The notes beneath the pieces were generated by a model. That model worked only from the letters and a program-made list of their open reading frames with translations. It made no database searches and was not told where the DNA came from. This document shows positions 8,543 through 17,109 of a stretch of 32,219 nt of DNA, piece by piece. Each line of letters opens with the position of its first letter. The first letter of the stretch is position 1. Position numbers and translations under genes: made by a program. The DNA is taken from positions 6,271 to 38,489 of the forward strand of contig DEPP01000101.1 of the NCBI GenBank assembly GCA_002358835.1, in the 5' to 3' direction. This stretch comes from Bacteroidales bacterium UBA3389 (lineage in GTDB: Bacteria > Bacteroidota > Bacteroidia > Bacteroidales > P3).

Positions 8543-9640
8543 TTATTTTTCAATATTATCGAAATATCCGTCAATCAATTCCTGTGCTGCGATATATGCA
8601 GACACTCTATCGTTCAATACATCTTGTTTGAATTGCTCCAATTTCTCAACGATGAATTGCGAATTATAGAAACGTTCTGTCAAAGTGCTGTTTATGGTTT
8701 CTGATAGTATTCTTAGATTTTGCTCATTTCTTTTCTTATGGAAGTGTCCGTTTGCTTTAGTTTGTGCAACGTATTCCATAATCGTTTCCCATATCTTATC
8801 GATACCGTCACCCGTATAAGCAGAGGAAGTAAACACTACAGGCTTCCAGCCGTTTTCGTTATGAGGGAACAAGGATAAAGCACTGCGATATTGACTTGCT
8901 GCAAGCTCTGCTCTGTTTGGGTCTAATTCCGCTTTGTTTATTGATATGGCATCCGCCATTTCCATGATTCCTCTCTTTATTCCTTGCAATTCATCACCTG
9001 CGTTGGCAAGTTGCAAAAGTAAAAAGAAGTCAACCATTGAGTGAGCAACAACTTCGCTTTGTCCAACTCCGACTGTCTCAACAAAAACAACATCAAAGCC
9101 TGCCGCTTCGCAAAGGATAATAATCTCTCTTGTCTTTCTTGCAACTCCACCCAAACTTCCGGCAGAAGGGGAAGGACGTATAAATGCATTCGGATCGTTT
9201 GCTAACTCTTCCATACGCGTTTTGTCCCCAAGTATGCTTCCTTTTGTTTTTTCGCTTGTAGGGTCTATGGCAAGTACGGCTAACTTGTGTCCGCTATGAG
9301 TAAGTTTTGTTCCAAGAGCTTCAATAGTTGTACTTTTACCTACTCCGGGTACGCCTGTGATACCTACTCTTATACTTTTGCCGGCATAAGGCAGACATCT
9401 TTCTATAATTTGCTGAGCTTTGTGTTGATGTTCCGATAAATTACTCTCAACAAGGGTGATAGCTTGTGAAAGCATCACCCTGTCGGAGTTTAATATACCA
9501 TTTACATATTCATCAACACTTATCTCTCTTTTCTTTTTTAGTTTGAATCGAGTATTGACTGAAGAAGGCTTGTCTCCAATCGCATCTTGAACTTTCAAAG
9601 CAGAGTTAGGATTGTTTTTGTCTATGATTCTGTCGTACAT
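8543..9640 (-). CDS. meaB: MeaB/ArgK-family G-protein chaperone of methylmalonyl-CoA mutase
   Basis: A 365-residue P-loop GTPase of the MeaB family, which guards the loading of adenosylcobalamin into methylmalonyl-CoA mutase and its repair. The P-loop GVPGVGKSTTIEALG is at about residue 95-105. Other family segments are AIDPTSEKTKGSILGDKTRM, FIRPSPSAGSLGGVARKTRE, and VETVGVGQSEVVAHSMVDFF. NKAELDPN is the NKAD-like base-specificity motif. The C-terminal helical arm is present. No mutase genes (mutA/mutB) are in the window, so its partner must be encoded elsewhere. It lies 5 bases after the SDR gene. Confidence 0.92.
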   Translation of the reverse strand: MYDRIIDKNNPNSALKVQDAIGDKPSSVNTRFKLKKKREISVDEYVNGILNSDRVMLSQAITLVESNLSEHQHKAQQIIERCLPYAGKSIRVGITGVPGVGKSTTIEALGTKLTHSGHKLAVLAIDPTSEKTKGSILGDKTRMEELANDPNAFIRPSPSAGSLGGVARKTREIIILCEAAGFDVVFVETVGVGQSEVVAHSMVDFFLLLQLANAGDELQGIKRGIMEMADAISINKAELDPNRAELAASQYRSALSLFPHNENGWKPVVFTSSAYTGDGIDKIWETIMEYVAQTKANGHFHKKRNEQNLRILSETINSTLTERFYNSQFIVEKLEQFKQDVLNDRVSAYIAAQELIDGYFDNIEK

Positions 9641-9645
9641 TGTTC

Positions 9646-10404
9646 TTATTTCTTGAAAAAGTGTCCTGAGTCAGCTTGAGCTGTAGGCATGATTGTTAAA
9701 TCATTGATGCAAACATGTGCAGGCAAAGATACGCAATACATAATAGTGTCTGCAATGTCTTCTGCGGTCAATGGCGTAAATCCTTTGTAGGTTGCGGCAG
9801 CCTTTTCTGTATCTCCGTGGAATCTTACTATTGAAAATTCCGTTTCAACAGCACCCGGACAAATATTGGTTACCTTTACGTTATATGGTAATGCGTCTAT
9901 TCTGATTCCTTTGCTTATTGCATCAACAGCATGTTTTGCAGCACAATAAACATTTCCTTCAGAGTAAACTTGCTTTCCTGCAATCGAGCAAAGATTTACT
10001 ATATGTCCTTTTTGATTTTTGCACATAATGGGCAATAGAACTTTGGTTACATAAAGCAAACCTTTTACATTGGTGTCGATCATTGTATCCCAATCTTCTA
10101 TAGCACCATCTTGTATCGGCTCTTTACCTAAAGCACCACCTGCATTATTTACCAAAACATCTATATCAACCCATTTACCGTTCAAGTCTCCGAGATGTTT
10201 TTTTACTTCCTCAAATTCTCTGACATCAAAGCAACATTTCAACACCTCGGCACCAAGTCCGTTCAATTCTTTTTCGAGTTCGTCGAGTCTTTCTTTTCTT
10301 CTGCCTGTTATAATCAAGTCATAACCATTTTCCGCCAACTTAAGGGCTGTAGCTTTTCCGATTCCCGATGTAGCTCCTGTTACAATAGCTGTTTTTCTCA
10401 TCAT
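9646..10404 (-). CDS. Short-chain dehydrogenase/reductase, YdfG-like
   Basis: A 252-residue classical SDR. The nucleotide-binding motif TGATSGIG is at residues 9-16, followed by TGRRKERLDELE, which suggests NADP(H) preference because of the Arg pair after the second strand. NNAGGALGKEPIQ is the family's structural motif. The catalytic Ser is in the strand NLCSIAGKQ, and Tyr and Lys are in YCAAK near residue 155. It resembles E. coli YdfG (NADP-dependent 3-hydroxy acid/L-allo-threonine dehydrogenase). The substrate cannot be read from the sequence. Two adjacent ATGs exist; 10404 is the longer start. It is co-transcribed after pgk (gap 14 bases). Confidence 0.88.
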   Translation of the reverse strand: MMRKTAIVTGATSGIGKATALKLAENGYDLIITGRRKERLDELEKELNGLGAEVLKCCFDVREFEEVKKHLGDLNGKWVDIDVLVNNAGGALGKEPIQDGAIEDWDTMIDTNVKGLLYVTKVLLPIMCKNQKGHIVNLCSIAGKQVYSEGNVYCAAKHAVDAISKGIRIDALPYNVKVTNICPGAVETEFSIVRFHGDTEKAAATYKGFTPLTAEDIADTIMYCVSLPAHVCINDLTIMPTAQADSGHFFKK

Positions 10405-10418
10405 TCAAATAAGTTTAA

Positions 10419-11612
10419 TTAGTCCAATATTGCTTTGATTCCCGGTAATGTTTTTCCTTCCAAGTACTCCAACATAGCACCACCGCCTGTTGATATGTAT
10501 GAAATTTTATCTGCAAAACCTGATTTTTTGATTGCAGAAACACTATCACCGCCACCAACTGCTGCAAATGCACCTTTATCGGTTGCTTCTGCAATATATT
10601 TTGCTATGCTGTTTGTTCCGCCTGCAAAGTTCTCAAATTCGAAAACACCGACAGGACCGTTCCATAAAATGGTTTTTGAATCCAAAATAACCTTTCCAAA
10701 CAATTCTCTCGTTTTTTCGCCTGCGTCCATTCCCTCTAACTCATCAGGGATATTTACTTCTGGACAATACTTTATGTTACAATCGTTTGAGAATGCATCA
10801 CCTGCCAATATATCAACAGGAAGATAAAGATTTACATTTTGTTTCTTTGCTTCTTCTTGCAAATCCAAAGCAACTTGTATCTTATCATCTTCACATATCG
10901 ATTTACCAATGTTTTTGCCGTTAGCCTTTGCAAAAGTATAACTCATACCTCCACCGATAATCAAGTTGTCTACCAAAGGCAACAAATTTTTTATCACATC
11001 TATTTTTGAAGATATTTTACTTCCACCGATGATTGCTGTGAATGGTTTTGTAGGAGCGTTCATCAACTTTGTAAGATTAACAATCTCGTGTTCCATCAAA
11101 AGACCGAAATATTTGTCGTTAGGGAAGAATTGTGCGATTGTTGCAGTTGAGGAATGTTCTCTGTGAGCTGCACCGAATGCATCATTCACATAACAATCGC
11201 CTAACGAAGCCAATTTCTTTGCTAACTCAACATCGCCTTTTGTTTCTTCCGGATAGAAGCGTATGTTCTCAATCATCATCACTTCTCCTTGCTTCAAGTT
11301 GTCTGCAAGCTCTTTTATGTCATTGAAATCAAGACTTTGAGTGAATGCAACCTTTTGATTGAGGAGTTCAGACAAATAATCGACAACCGGCTTTAAGCTA
11401 AGCTCAGGTTCAAATCCTCCTTTTTTAGGACGACCAAAGTGAGCCATCAAAATTATTGAAGCACCGTCGCTCATAAGTTTTTTGATTGTCGGCATAGCTT
11501 CCTGTATTCTTGTGTCGTCTGTAATTTTCTTGTTCTCGTCAACAGGAACGTTGAAATCAACTCTTACCAAAACTTTCTTACCTGCAAAGTTTACACTACT
11601 TATTCCTTTCAT
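10419..11612 (-). CDS. pgk: Phosphoglycerate kinase
   Basis: A 397-residue cytoplasmic glycolytic enzyme that transfers phosphate from 1,3-bisphosphoglycerate to ADP. The N-terminal domain has VLVRVDFNVPVD (substrate Arg and Asp), HFGRPKKG, and a basic patch in MIENIRFYPEE. The C-terminal nucleotide domain has AIIGGSKISSKI, TILWNGPVGVFE, and the GGGDS and STGGGAMLEYLEG loops. The length is typical. It is the first gene of a five-gene operon ending in priA, with a promoter element at 11639-11646. Confidence 0.98.
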   Translation of the reverse strand: MKGISSVNFAGKKVLVRVDFNVPVDENKKITDDTRIQEAMPTIKKLMSDGASIILMAHFGRPKKGGFEPELSLKPVVDYLSELLNQKVAFTQSLDFNDIKELADNLKQGEVMMIENIRFYPEETKGDVELAKKLASLGDCYVNDAFGAAHREHSSTATIAQFFPNDKYFGLLMEHEIVNLTKLMNAPTKPFTAIIGGSKISSKIDVIKNLLPLVDNLIIGGGMSYTFAKANGKNIGKSICEDDKIQVALDLQEEAKKQNVNLYLPVDILAGDAFSNDCNIKYCPEVNIPDELEGMDAGEKTRELFGKVILDSKTILWNGPVGVFEFENFAGGTNSIAKYIAEATDKGAFAAVGGGDSVSAIKKSGFADKISYISTGGGAMLEYLEGKTLPGIKAILD

Positions 11613-11638
11613 GTCAATTCTGATTTTTTAATTTTACA

Positions 11639-11646
11639 CAAAAGTA
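11639..11646 (-). promoter_or_regulatory. Bacteroidota -7 promoter element for the pgk operon
   Basis: On the minus strand the sequence is TACTTTTG, a match to TAnnTTTG. It predicts transcription starting roughly 20 bases before the pgk ATG. The -33 region holds no clear TTTG at the usual 19-21 base spacing, so confidence is moderate. The remaining part of this gap, 11647-11812, shows no other structure that I can support. Confidence 0.5.
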
Positions 11647-11812
11647 ACAATTATTTTTGAAATAAAGTTTCATTAAGTCACTAAATCTTCAAACATGGAT
11701 TTTTTTAGACCTGATTTTGTTTTCTAAGTCGTGTGATTTGATTTGTTGAAGTTTTGATTTGTATTTTTTGTTAAGTTGTTGTAAATCAATGGTTGCTTGC
11801 TTGGTGAAAATA

Positions 11813-11896
11813 AAACAAAGAAACAGTTTTTTCTTTTCAAGATTTATTTTACTGAAATCAAGAAACAATTTACTGAAACAAAGAAATAATTTTGTG
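11813..11896. repeat. 21-bp periodic intergenic repeat array, copy E
   Basis: Four contiguous 21-bp units start at 11813 (AAACAAAG), 11834 (TTTTCAAG, diverged), 11855 (AAATCAAG) and 11876 (AAACAAAG). The last two share the core AAAYAATTT. Flanking 21-bp blocks at 11792 and 11897 may be decayed units. The array lies in the 411-base divergent gap between pgk and tamB, so it cannot serve only as a terminator. The frame with AAA CAA AGA is open here from an ATG at 11789 to a stop ending at 11968 (59 codons), giving 7-residue repeats such as KSRNNLL KQRNNFV. Confidence 0.8.
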
Positions 11897-11982
11897 CAAT
11901 CAATAATTTGTAAAATTCAATCTTTGGTAGAACTATTTCTAAACCGTAATCGTACATTTATATCATAAAATACGAATAATGA

Positions 11983-12014
11983 TTTGGTCGTAAGTAAATA
12001 AAGTTGTATATTTG
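11983..12014 (+). promoter_or_regulatory. Consensus Bacteroidota promoter for tamB
   Basis: TTTG at 11983-11986, a 20-base spacer, then TATATTTG at 12007-12014. This is a full match to TTTG-N19..21-TAnnTTTG. The predicted start of transcription, about 5-8 bases after the -7 element, lies at 12019-12023, only 1-5 bases before the tamB ATG at 12024. Confidence 0.75.
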
Positions 12015-12023
12015 CAAGAGATT

Positions 12024-15000
12024 ATGGATAGTAGTATCAAGTCGAAAACAAAACTAATATTATTGAAAAGCACAAAGGTGTTGGCTTATGTGCTTTTGGG
12101 AGTGTTTTTGTTTGTTTACTTGCTTATTGCTGTTTTGAATAGTTCGTTGGTTCAATCCTATACAGCGGCCAAAGTGTCTGAATATTTTTCCAAAGAGTGG
12201 AAAGCAAAGGTGTCGATAGGTGCTTTGGAAATACGGCCTTTGCTTACGGTGGGATTGAAAGATGTTTACTTGGAAGATCCTAATGGAAATGTTATTGCAG
12301 ATGCGGACTACATCAGTGCAACTCTTCGTTCGCTCACTTTGCCTAATGAATTTGTTTTGTCGGAAGTTTATTTGAGAAATGTAAACTATGTGGTTGCAAT
12401 AGGTGAAGAGGGTTTGAATCTGTCGTTTATAATAAACTATTTCAAAAGTGATAAGCCTAAACCGCCAAAACCAAAAGGTCCACCGTTTACATTGAGAGTC
12501 GATAAACTCAAAATGGATAATGTCGATTTCAAACTCGACTTGAATACCAATCCGACGCCGATTCCTGAATTTGGAGTCGCCGTAAATCACATGCAATTTG
12601 ACGATATAAATGCGATAATCAAAGATATTGTTGTCATAAACGATTCGATTAGGGCTGATTTTCAAAGATTCTCCACAAGAGAACGTTCAGGGCAAACAAT
12701 CAAAGACCTAAGTGGTAAATTCGTTGTAAGTCCGAGAGGTATTACATGCCGAGATATGCACTTGCAAACCGATGATTCCGACCTTAGAATGCAAGCCGGT
12801 ATCAAGACTTCTTCATGGAAAACATATTCATACTTTATCGATTCGGCTGATTGCAATCTTCTCATTGCCAAAGGCAGTAGAGTGTCGGTTAAAGATGCGA
12901 CATATTGGGCTCCTATGCTGAAAGGTTTCGACCAAACATTCTCTATCTTTACCAAAATCGAGGGAACGGTTGCCGATGCAAAGTGTGAGTTTATGGAATT
13001 GGAAACAAGTCAAACCAAATTGAGCCTTGAGGGAAGCGTTTGTGGATTACCGGATATTTATAACACTGTTTTTGACGTAAGATTAAAGCATTTGGAGTCG
13101 TCGGTTGATGATTTCAATTCATTCCGTTTTGGAGAAATGTTGTCAAGTGTTAAATTGCCTCAAATGTTGGCAACACTTGGGACGGTGAAAATGGAAGCTG
13201 ATTTTTCAGGTTATATAGACAAATTTATTGCAAGCGGAAAGATAGAAACAGGTGTAGGTGATTTCGATCTGTTGGCAAATTCCGATAGAGTTCAAGGCGG
13301 AAAGACCTATTACGAATGCTCGTTGAAAAGTCCAAAATTCGATGTAGGGGCGTTTTTGAATCAAAAAATACTTTCCACAACCGCTGTTGAATTGACTGCG
13401 AATGCAATACCGGGTGGTTTGAATGAGTTGATAGCCGAAGCAGAAGTTCAATTGGATGGATTGGTATTCAATGGCAATAACTACAATTCTGTGTTTTTAG
13501 ATGCCAAAATGGATAAAGGAAAAGTCGATGCCCAATGTGATATTCTTGATGATGCACTTGTGTTGAATCTTAACTGTAAAGGAAATATTGCAGATACGCA
13601 AATGGTTGTCTTATCGGCAGATATATCCGAAGCGGATTTGAATAAAATGAATTTTTATGTCTTTTCGGATCCTGAAACAGAAGTGTCGACAAGAATTTTT
13701 GCAAGAGTCAGAGATTTTGATTTGGGAAGTATGAATGGTTTTGTTGATTTGCAAAATACCAAGATAAGCAATACGGAAAAAGAATATGAGATAGAATATT
13801 TTAATCTTAGGCTTAAGAATGATAGTTTGGAGAATCGTTTGATGCTTAAATCGGATTTGGCGGATTTAACGGTGAATGGAAAATATCAATTGCCTATTTT
13901 GATTAAAGAGGTAACAGGTTTGATTGACAGATATAAGCCGGATTTGTATTTATTATCCGATTCGGAAATAACAAACCGTATGTCCGATACATTGAATCAA
14001 TCATTTGATGTAACATCCTCGTTGGATTTTGATTTGAATGTGAAAAACATAAGTCTTATTGCACAATTGTTTGATTTGAATATGGGGCTTGAAAACGGAT
14101 TAAGTCTAAAGGGAAAAATAAATCCTCAAGATATTTTTTCGGCAGAGTTATCCGTTCCATCTTTTGCATTTAACGATATGATGTTTGAGCAAATCGAGAT
14201 GATGGCATCAACAAATAAAAAAGGTCTTTCGTTATTTGCCGGTTTGGAAAACTTGCAATTGACAGATAGTTTCGCGATTTCGACTCCTAAAGTCAATATA
14301 GACCTTGAGGGAAATGATGTCAGACTATTGGCAAACTTTGGAAATAAGGAGCAAAACGATATTGGCGGAAAATTGGATGTGCGTTCTTATCTCACAAATA
14401 CAGGTTTGCAGGTTACATTCTCTGATTCTTATATTTCTTTGGCGGGAGATAAAATAAGATTTAACGATAACCATTTGATAAATTATAAAAACGGTTGTCT
14501 GAGTCTTATGAATTTTGCCTTGTATAAAGGAAAGGAAAATATAGTTGTAAATGGCGATATGTCGTCTCGCCCGGAGGATAAACTGACTGTTACATTCAAA
14601 AATCTTGATATTGCAGATTTTAATCCTATATTGCAGAAATTCGGACTCAGTTTACAGGGAAAAATGAATGATAATGTGGTTTTGAGAAGTGTTTTCAAAG
14701 ATATGACTCTTACTTCCAACGTTACAATAGATGACCTTGTGATTAATGATGTCAAATTGGGAAAAGCGAAGTTTGGATTTAACAATATGTTGTCTAAAGA
14801 CGAGTTTGCGGCAGACATAAGAATGAGTTACAACGAACCAAATTCAGGACAGATAATACCGCTTTCAATAAAAGGTAGAGTTAATCTTAAGGACAAAAAC
14901 GACAACCTTGATTTGAAAGTGGATATGCAGGAATTTGATATCAGGATTGTTGAGAATTATTTATCTTCTCTTTCATCTTACGTCAGGGGAAAGATATCTG

Positions 15001-16493
15001 CGGAGAATCTTTTGGTGAAAGGTAAGTTTACTCAGCCACATATTGCAGGTAGTTTGAAGATAAAGGACGGTGCAATGAAGATTGATATGCTCAACACAAC
15101 ATATTCCTTCAATGATGAATTGTTTGTGAACGACAATATCTTTACTATGGATAATTTTGTTTTGCAAGATGCACAGAAAAACAAGATTACTATCAACGGA
15201 ACAATAACTCATGACAATTTTACAAACTTTGATTTGAACCTAAAGGCAAAAGCAGATAAAATAAAGGTGCTTGATACAGAGGAATCGGTAGATCAGATGT
15301 ATTATGGTACGGTTTACGCCTCGGCAGATGTGAACCTACATGGAGATTTGAACTTTTTGAATATTGAAGTTACAGCAAAGACAGAACGAGGAACAAATTT
15401 GACTGTACCGATTTCAAGTAAGATGTCAGCCAATGAAAACTCCTACATCAAGTTTGCTTCAAACAGCGTTGTCGAAGAAAAGAAAAGCTCTGTCAAATCT
15501 TCGCAAGAAGAATCGTCTCTCGGCTATAAAGTTGTTGTGGATTTGAATGTAAATCCTAATGCTCAACTTTCAATTCCTATGAACTTTAATCAGTTGAAAG
15601 GAGAATTGGCAGCGGCCGGAAACGGTGACTTAAGGATTGATGTAAGTAGTGAAAGTGATTTGTCGATTCTTGGAACGATTGAGATAGATAATGGATTGTT
15701 CAAAATGTCTGTTATGGACATGGTAACAAAATCTTTTGACATCGAAAAGGGAGGCACACTTGCTTGGTCGGGAGCTCCTTCGAACGGAGAACTTAACGTA
15801 GAGGCCGTGTACAAAACAAAAGCCTCTTTAGCACCTGTTTTAGGGCAGGATTTCTCTAAGGCAGTCGATGTTCACTCTGTAATAAAGCTCACGGGGAATA
15901 TGATGAATCCTCAACCGAAATTCGATATTCGTTTGCCAAATACAGATGCTAATACGGTGGAACGTCTTTTCATGAACATAGATAGAAATGACGAGCGTGC
16001 AATGCTTGAACAGACGGCTTCGCTTTTATTCTTCCATCAATTCTATTCCTCGGAAGGTGCGTCTGAAAACTTGGTTATAGAAACAGGACTTTCATCTGCG
16101 TTTGAGGCAGCCTTTGGACAGATAAGCGGAATGCTTACCGATTTGATTCAGGTTGTGGATGTGAATATGAATTATTCGAGAGGAGCAGATGGAATGTCGG
16201 ATAGGGTTGACTTTAACTTGTCAAAGGACTACGGACGTATTGTTGTAAATGCAAATGCCGGCTTTTCGGGACGAAATGAAATGAATATGAATGAGAACGA
16301 AGCAATAATCGGAGATGCTTATGTTGAATACAAAATGACGGAGAACTTTCGCGTAAGAGTGTTTAACCGTTCGAATGCAAACGATTTCACAAAATACAAC
16401 ATAGCTCCTTACACTCAAGGTGTCGGTTTGTTCTATCATCGTCAGTATGACAGCTTTAAGGATATGTTTACAAGAAAAAAGAAAAACAAATAA
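12024..16493 (+). CDS. tamB: TamB-like translocation and assembly module protein (DUF490/AsmA-like)
   Basis: A 1489-residue protein of the TamB/YhdP-type bridge family: inner-membrane anchored, crossing the periplasm as a long beta-taco groove that serves outer-membrane protein assembly or phospholipid transfer. One N-terminal membrane segment (about residues 13-40, VLAYVLLGVFLFVYLLIAVL) is followed by more than 1000 residues of repeated amphipathic beta strands. The end is the conserved TamB domain, with DFNLSKDYGRIVVNANAG and the Bacteroidota-typical APYTQGVGLFYHRQYDSF. I start it at ATG 12024; the in-frame TTG at 12012 would fall inside the promoter element. No tamA or tamL partner is adjacent. 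mgsA follows 11 bases later and is probably co-transcribed. Confidence 0.9.
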   Translation: MDSSIKSKTKLILLKSTKVLAYVLLGVFLFVYLLIAVLNSSLVQSYTAAKVSEYFSKEWKAKVSIGALEIRPLLTVGLKDVYLEDPNGNVIADADYISATLRSLTLPNEFVLSEVYLRNVNYVVAIGEEGLNLSFIINYFKSDKPKPPKPKGPPFTLRVDKLKMDNVDFKLDLNTNPTPIPEFGVAVNHMQFDDINAIIKDIVVINDSIRADFQRFSTRERSGQTIKDLSGKFVVSPRGITCRDMHLQTDDSDLRMQAGIKTSSWKTYSYFIDSADCNLLIAKGSRVSVKDATYWAPMLKGFDQTFSIFTKIEGTVADAKCEFMELETSQTKLSLEGSVCGLPDIYNTVFDVRLKHLESSVDDFNSFRFGEMLSSVKLPQMLATLGTVKMEADFSGYIDKFIASGKIETGVGDFDLLANSDRVQGGKTYYECSLKSPKFDVGAFLNQKILSTTAVELTANAIPGGLNELIAEAEVQLDGLVFNGNNYNSVFLDAKMDKGKVDAQCDILDDALVLNLNCKGNIADTQMVVLSADISEADLNKMNFYVFSDPETEVSTRIFARVRDFDLGSMNGFVDLQNTKISNTEKEYEIEYFNLRLKNDSLENRLMLKSDLADLTVNGKYQLPILIKEVTGLIDRYKPDLYLLSDSEITNRMSDTLNQSFDVTSSLDFDLNVKNISLIAQLFDLNMGLENGLSLKGKINPQDIFSAELSVPSFAFNDMMFEQIEMMASTNKKGLSLFAGLENLQLTDSFAISTPKVNIDLEGNDVRLLANFGNKEQNDIGGKLDVRSYLTNTGLQVTFSDSYISLAGDKIRFNDNHLINYKNGCLSLMNFALYKGKENIVVNGDMSSRPEDKLTVTFKNLDIADFNPILQKFGLSLQGKMNDNVVLRSVFKDMTLTSNVTIDDLVINDVKLGKAKFGFNNMLSKDEFAADIRMSYNEPNSGQIIPLSIKGRVNLKDKNDNLDLKVDMQEFDIRIVENYLSSLSSYVRGKISAENLLVKGKFTQPHIAGSLKIKDGAMKIDMLNTTYSFNDELFVNDNIFTMDNFVLQDAQKNKITINGTITHDNFTNFDLNLKAKADKIKVLDTEESVDQMYYGTVYASADVNLHGDLNFLNIEVTAKTERGTNLTVPISSKMSANENSYIKFASNSVVEEKKSSVKSSQEESSLGYKVVVDLNVNPNAQLSIPMNFNQLKGELAAAGNGDLRIDVSSESDLSILGTIEIDNGLFKMSVMDMVTKSFDIEKGGTLAWSGAPSNGELNVEAVYKTKASLAPVLGQDFSKAVDVHSVIKLTGNMMNPQPKFDIRLPNTDANTVERLFMNIDRNDERAMLEQTASLLFFHQFYSSEGASENLVIETGLSSAFEAAFGQISGMLTDLIQVVDVNMNYSRGADGMSDRVDFNLSKDYGRIVVNANAGFSGRNEMNMNENEAIIGDAYVEYKMTENFRVRVFNRSNANDFTKYNIAPYTQGVGLFYHRQYDSFKDMFTRKKKNK

Positions 16494-16504
16494 AAGAGAA
16501 AAAA

Positions 16505-16969
16505 ATGAAAGAATATACAATAGCACTTGTGGCACATGATAATTGTAAAGCAGATCTTACAGAGTGGGTGGCATTCAATAGATTGAGATTGGCAAAACAT
16601 AAACTCGTTTGCACAGGTACAACAGGCAAATTGGTAGAAAAAGCAATCAATAAAGGTTTAGATGATTCGGATAGCGATTATGTAAGAGTAAAGAGATTGA
16701 AATCGGGACCTTTGGGAGGTGATCAACAATTGGGTGCGATGATTTGTGAAGGCAAGATTGATTATCTTTTCTTTTTTTGGGATCCTATGGGACAACAACC
16801 GCACGATGTCGATGTCAAGGCTCTTCTTCGCATAGCCGTCATGTACAATATCCCGACTGCATCGAACAGAGCAACGGCGGATTTTCTGATTTCTTCACCT
16901 CTTTTTGAGGAATCTTCCTATAAACCAAAGCCATACGACTATTCATCGTACACAAATCGAAAGGTCTGA
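16505..16969 (+). CDS. mgsA: Methylglyoxal synthase
   Basis: A 154-residue cytoplasmic enzyme that converts dihydroxyacetone phosphate to methylglyoxal and phosphate, a glycolytic overflow bypass. Visible family features are ALVAHDNCKADLTEWV at the N-terminus, the phosphate-binding TGTTG, the catalytic-Asp motif SGPLGGDQQLG, and FFWDPMGQQPHDVDVKALLR with the conserved His and Asp. TASNRATADFLISS closes the domain. Length is normal. It follows tamB by 11 bases. The stop is TGA, and the same frame then stays open through the repeat array downstream, up to TAA just before the next gene. Confidence 0.96.
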   Translation: MKEYTIALVAHDNCKADLTEWVAFNRLRLAKHKLVCTGTTGKLVEKAINKGLDDSDSDYVRVKRLKSGPLGGDQQLGAMICEGKIDYLFFFWDPMGQQPHDVDVKALLRIAVMYNIPTASNRATADFLISSPLFEESSYKPKPYDYSSYTNRKV

Positions 16970-16996
16970 AACTCTATTTTTGAACCCTCAAAATTA

Positions 16997-17080
16997 AAAC
17001 AAAGAAATAATTTCAAAAAACAAAGAAATATTTTACTGAAATCAAGAAATATTTTTTTGAAACAAAGAAAGAATTTAATT
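16997..17080. repeat. 21-bp periodic intergenic repeat array, copy D
   Basis: The cleanest copy: four units of exactly 21 bp at 16997, 17018, 17039 and 17060. They begin AAACAAAG, AAACAAAG, AAATCAAG and AAACAAAG. Each continues with AAATAATTT, AAATATTTT (twice) or AAAGAATTT, then four variable bases. All units point the same way, so unlike copies A and B there is no hairpin. The array fills most of the 140-base gap between mgsA and the S46 peptidase gene. Confidence 0.9.
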
Positions 17081-17109
17081 AAAATAATAACAAATAAATC
17101 GGAGTAAAA

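Noticed and set aside
11759..11968. Small basic protein gene of 59-69 codons
   Set aside because: Its body is the 21-bp repeat array read as heptads; the longer form starts with TTG and neither start has a supporting signal. Kept as a finding, not as a CDS.
12060..12665. 201-codon open frame on the minus strand
   Set aside because: It is antisense to the start of tamB and its residue composition is that of a shadow frame.
16997..17080. CRISPR array
   Set aside because: The 21-bp units are directly adjacent with no unique spacers, are degenerate, and no cas genes are in the window.
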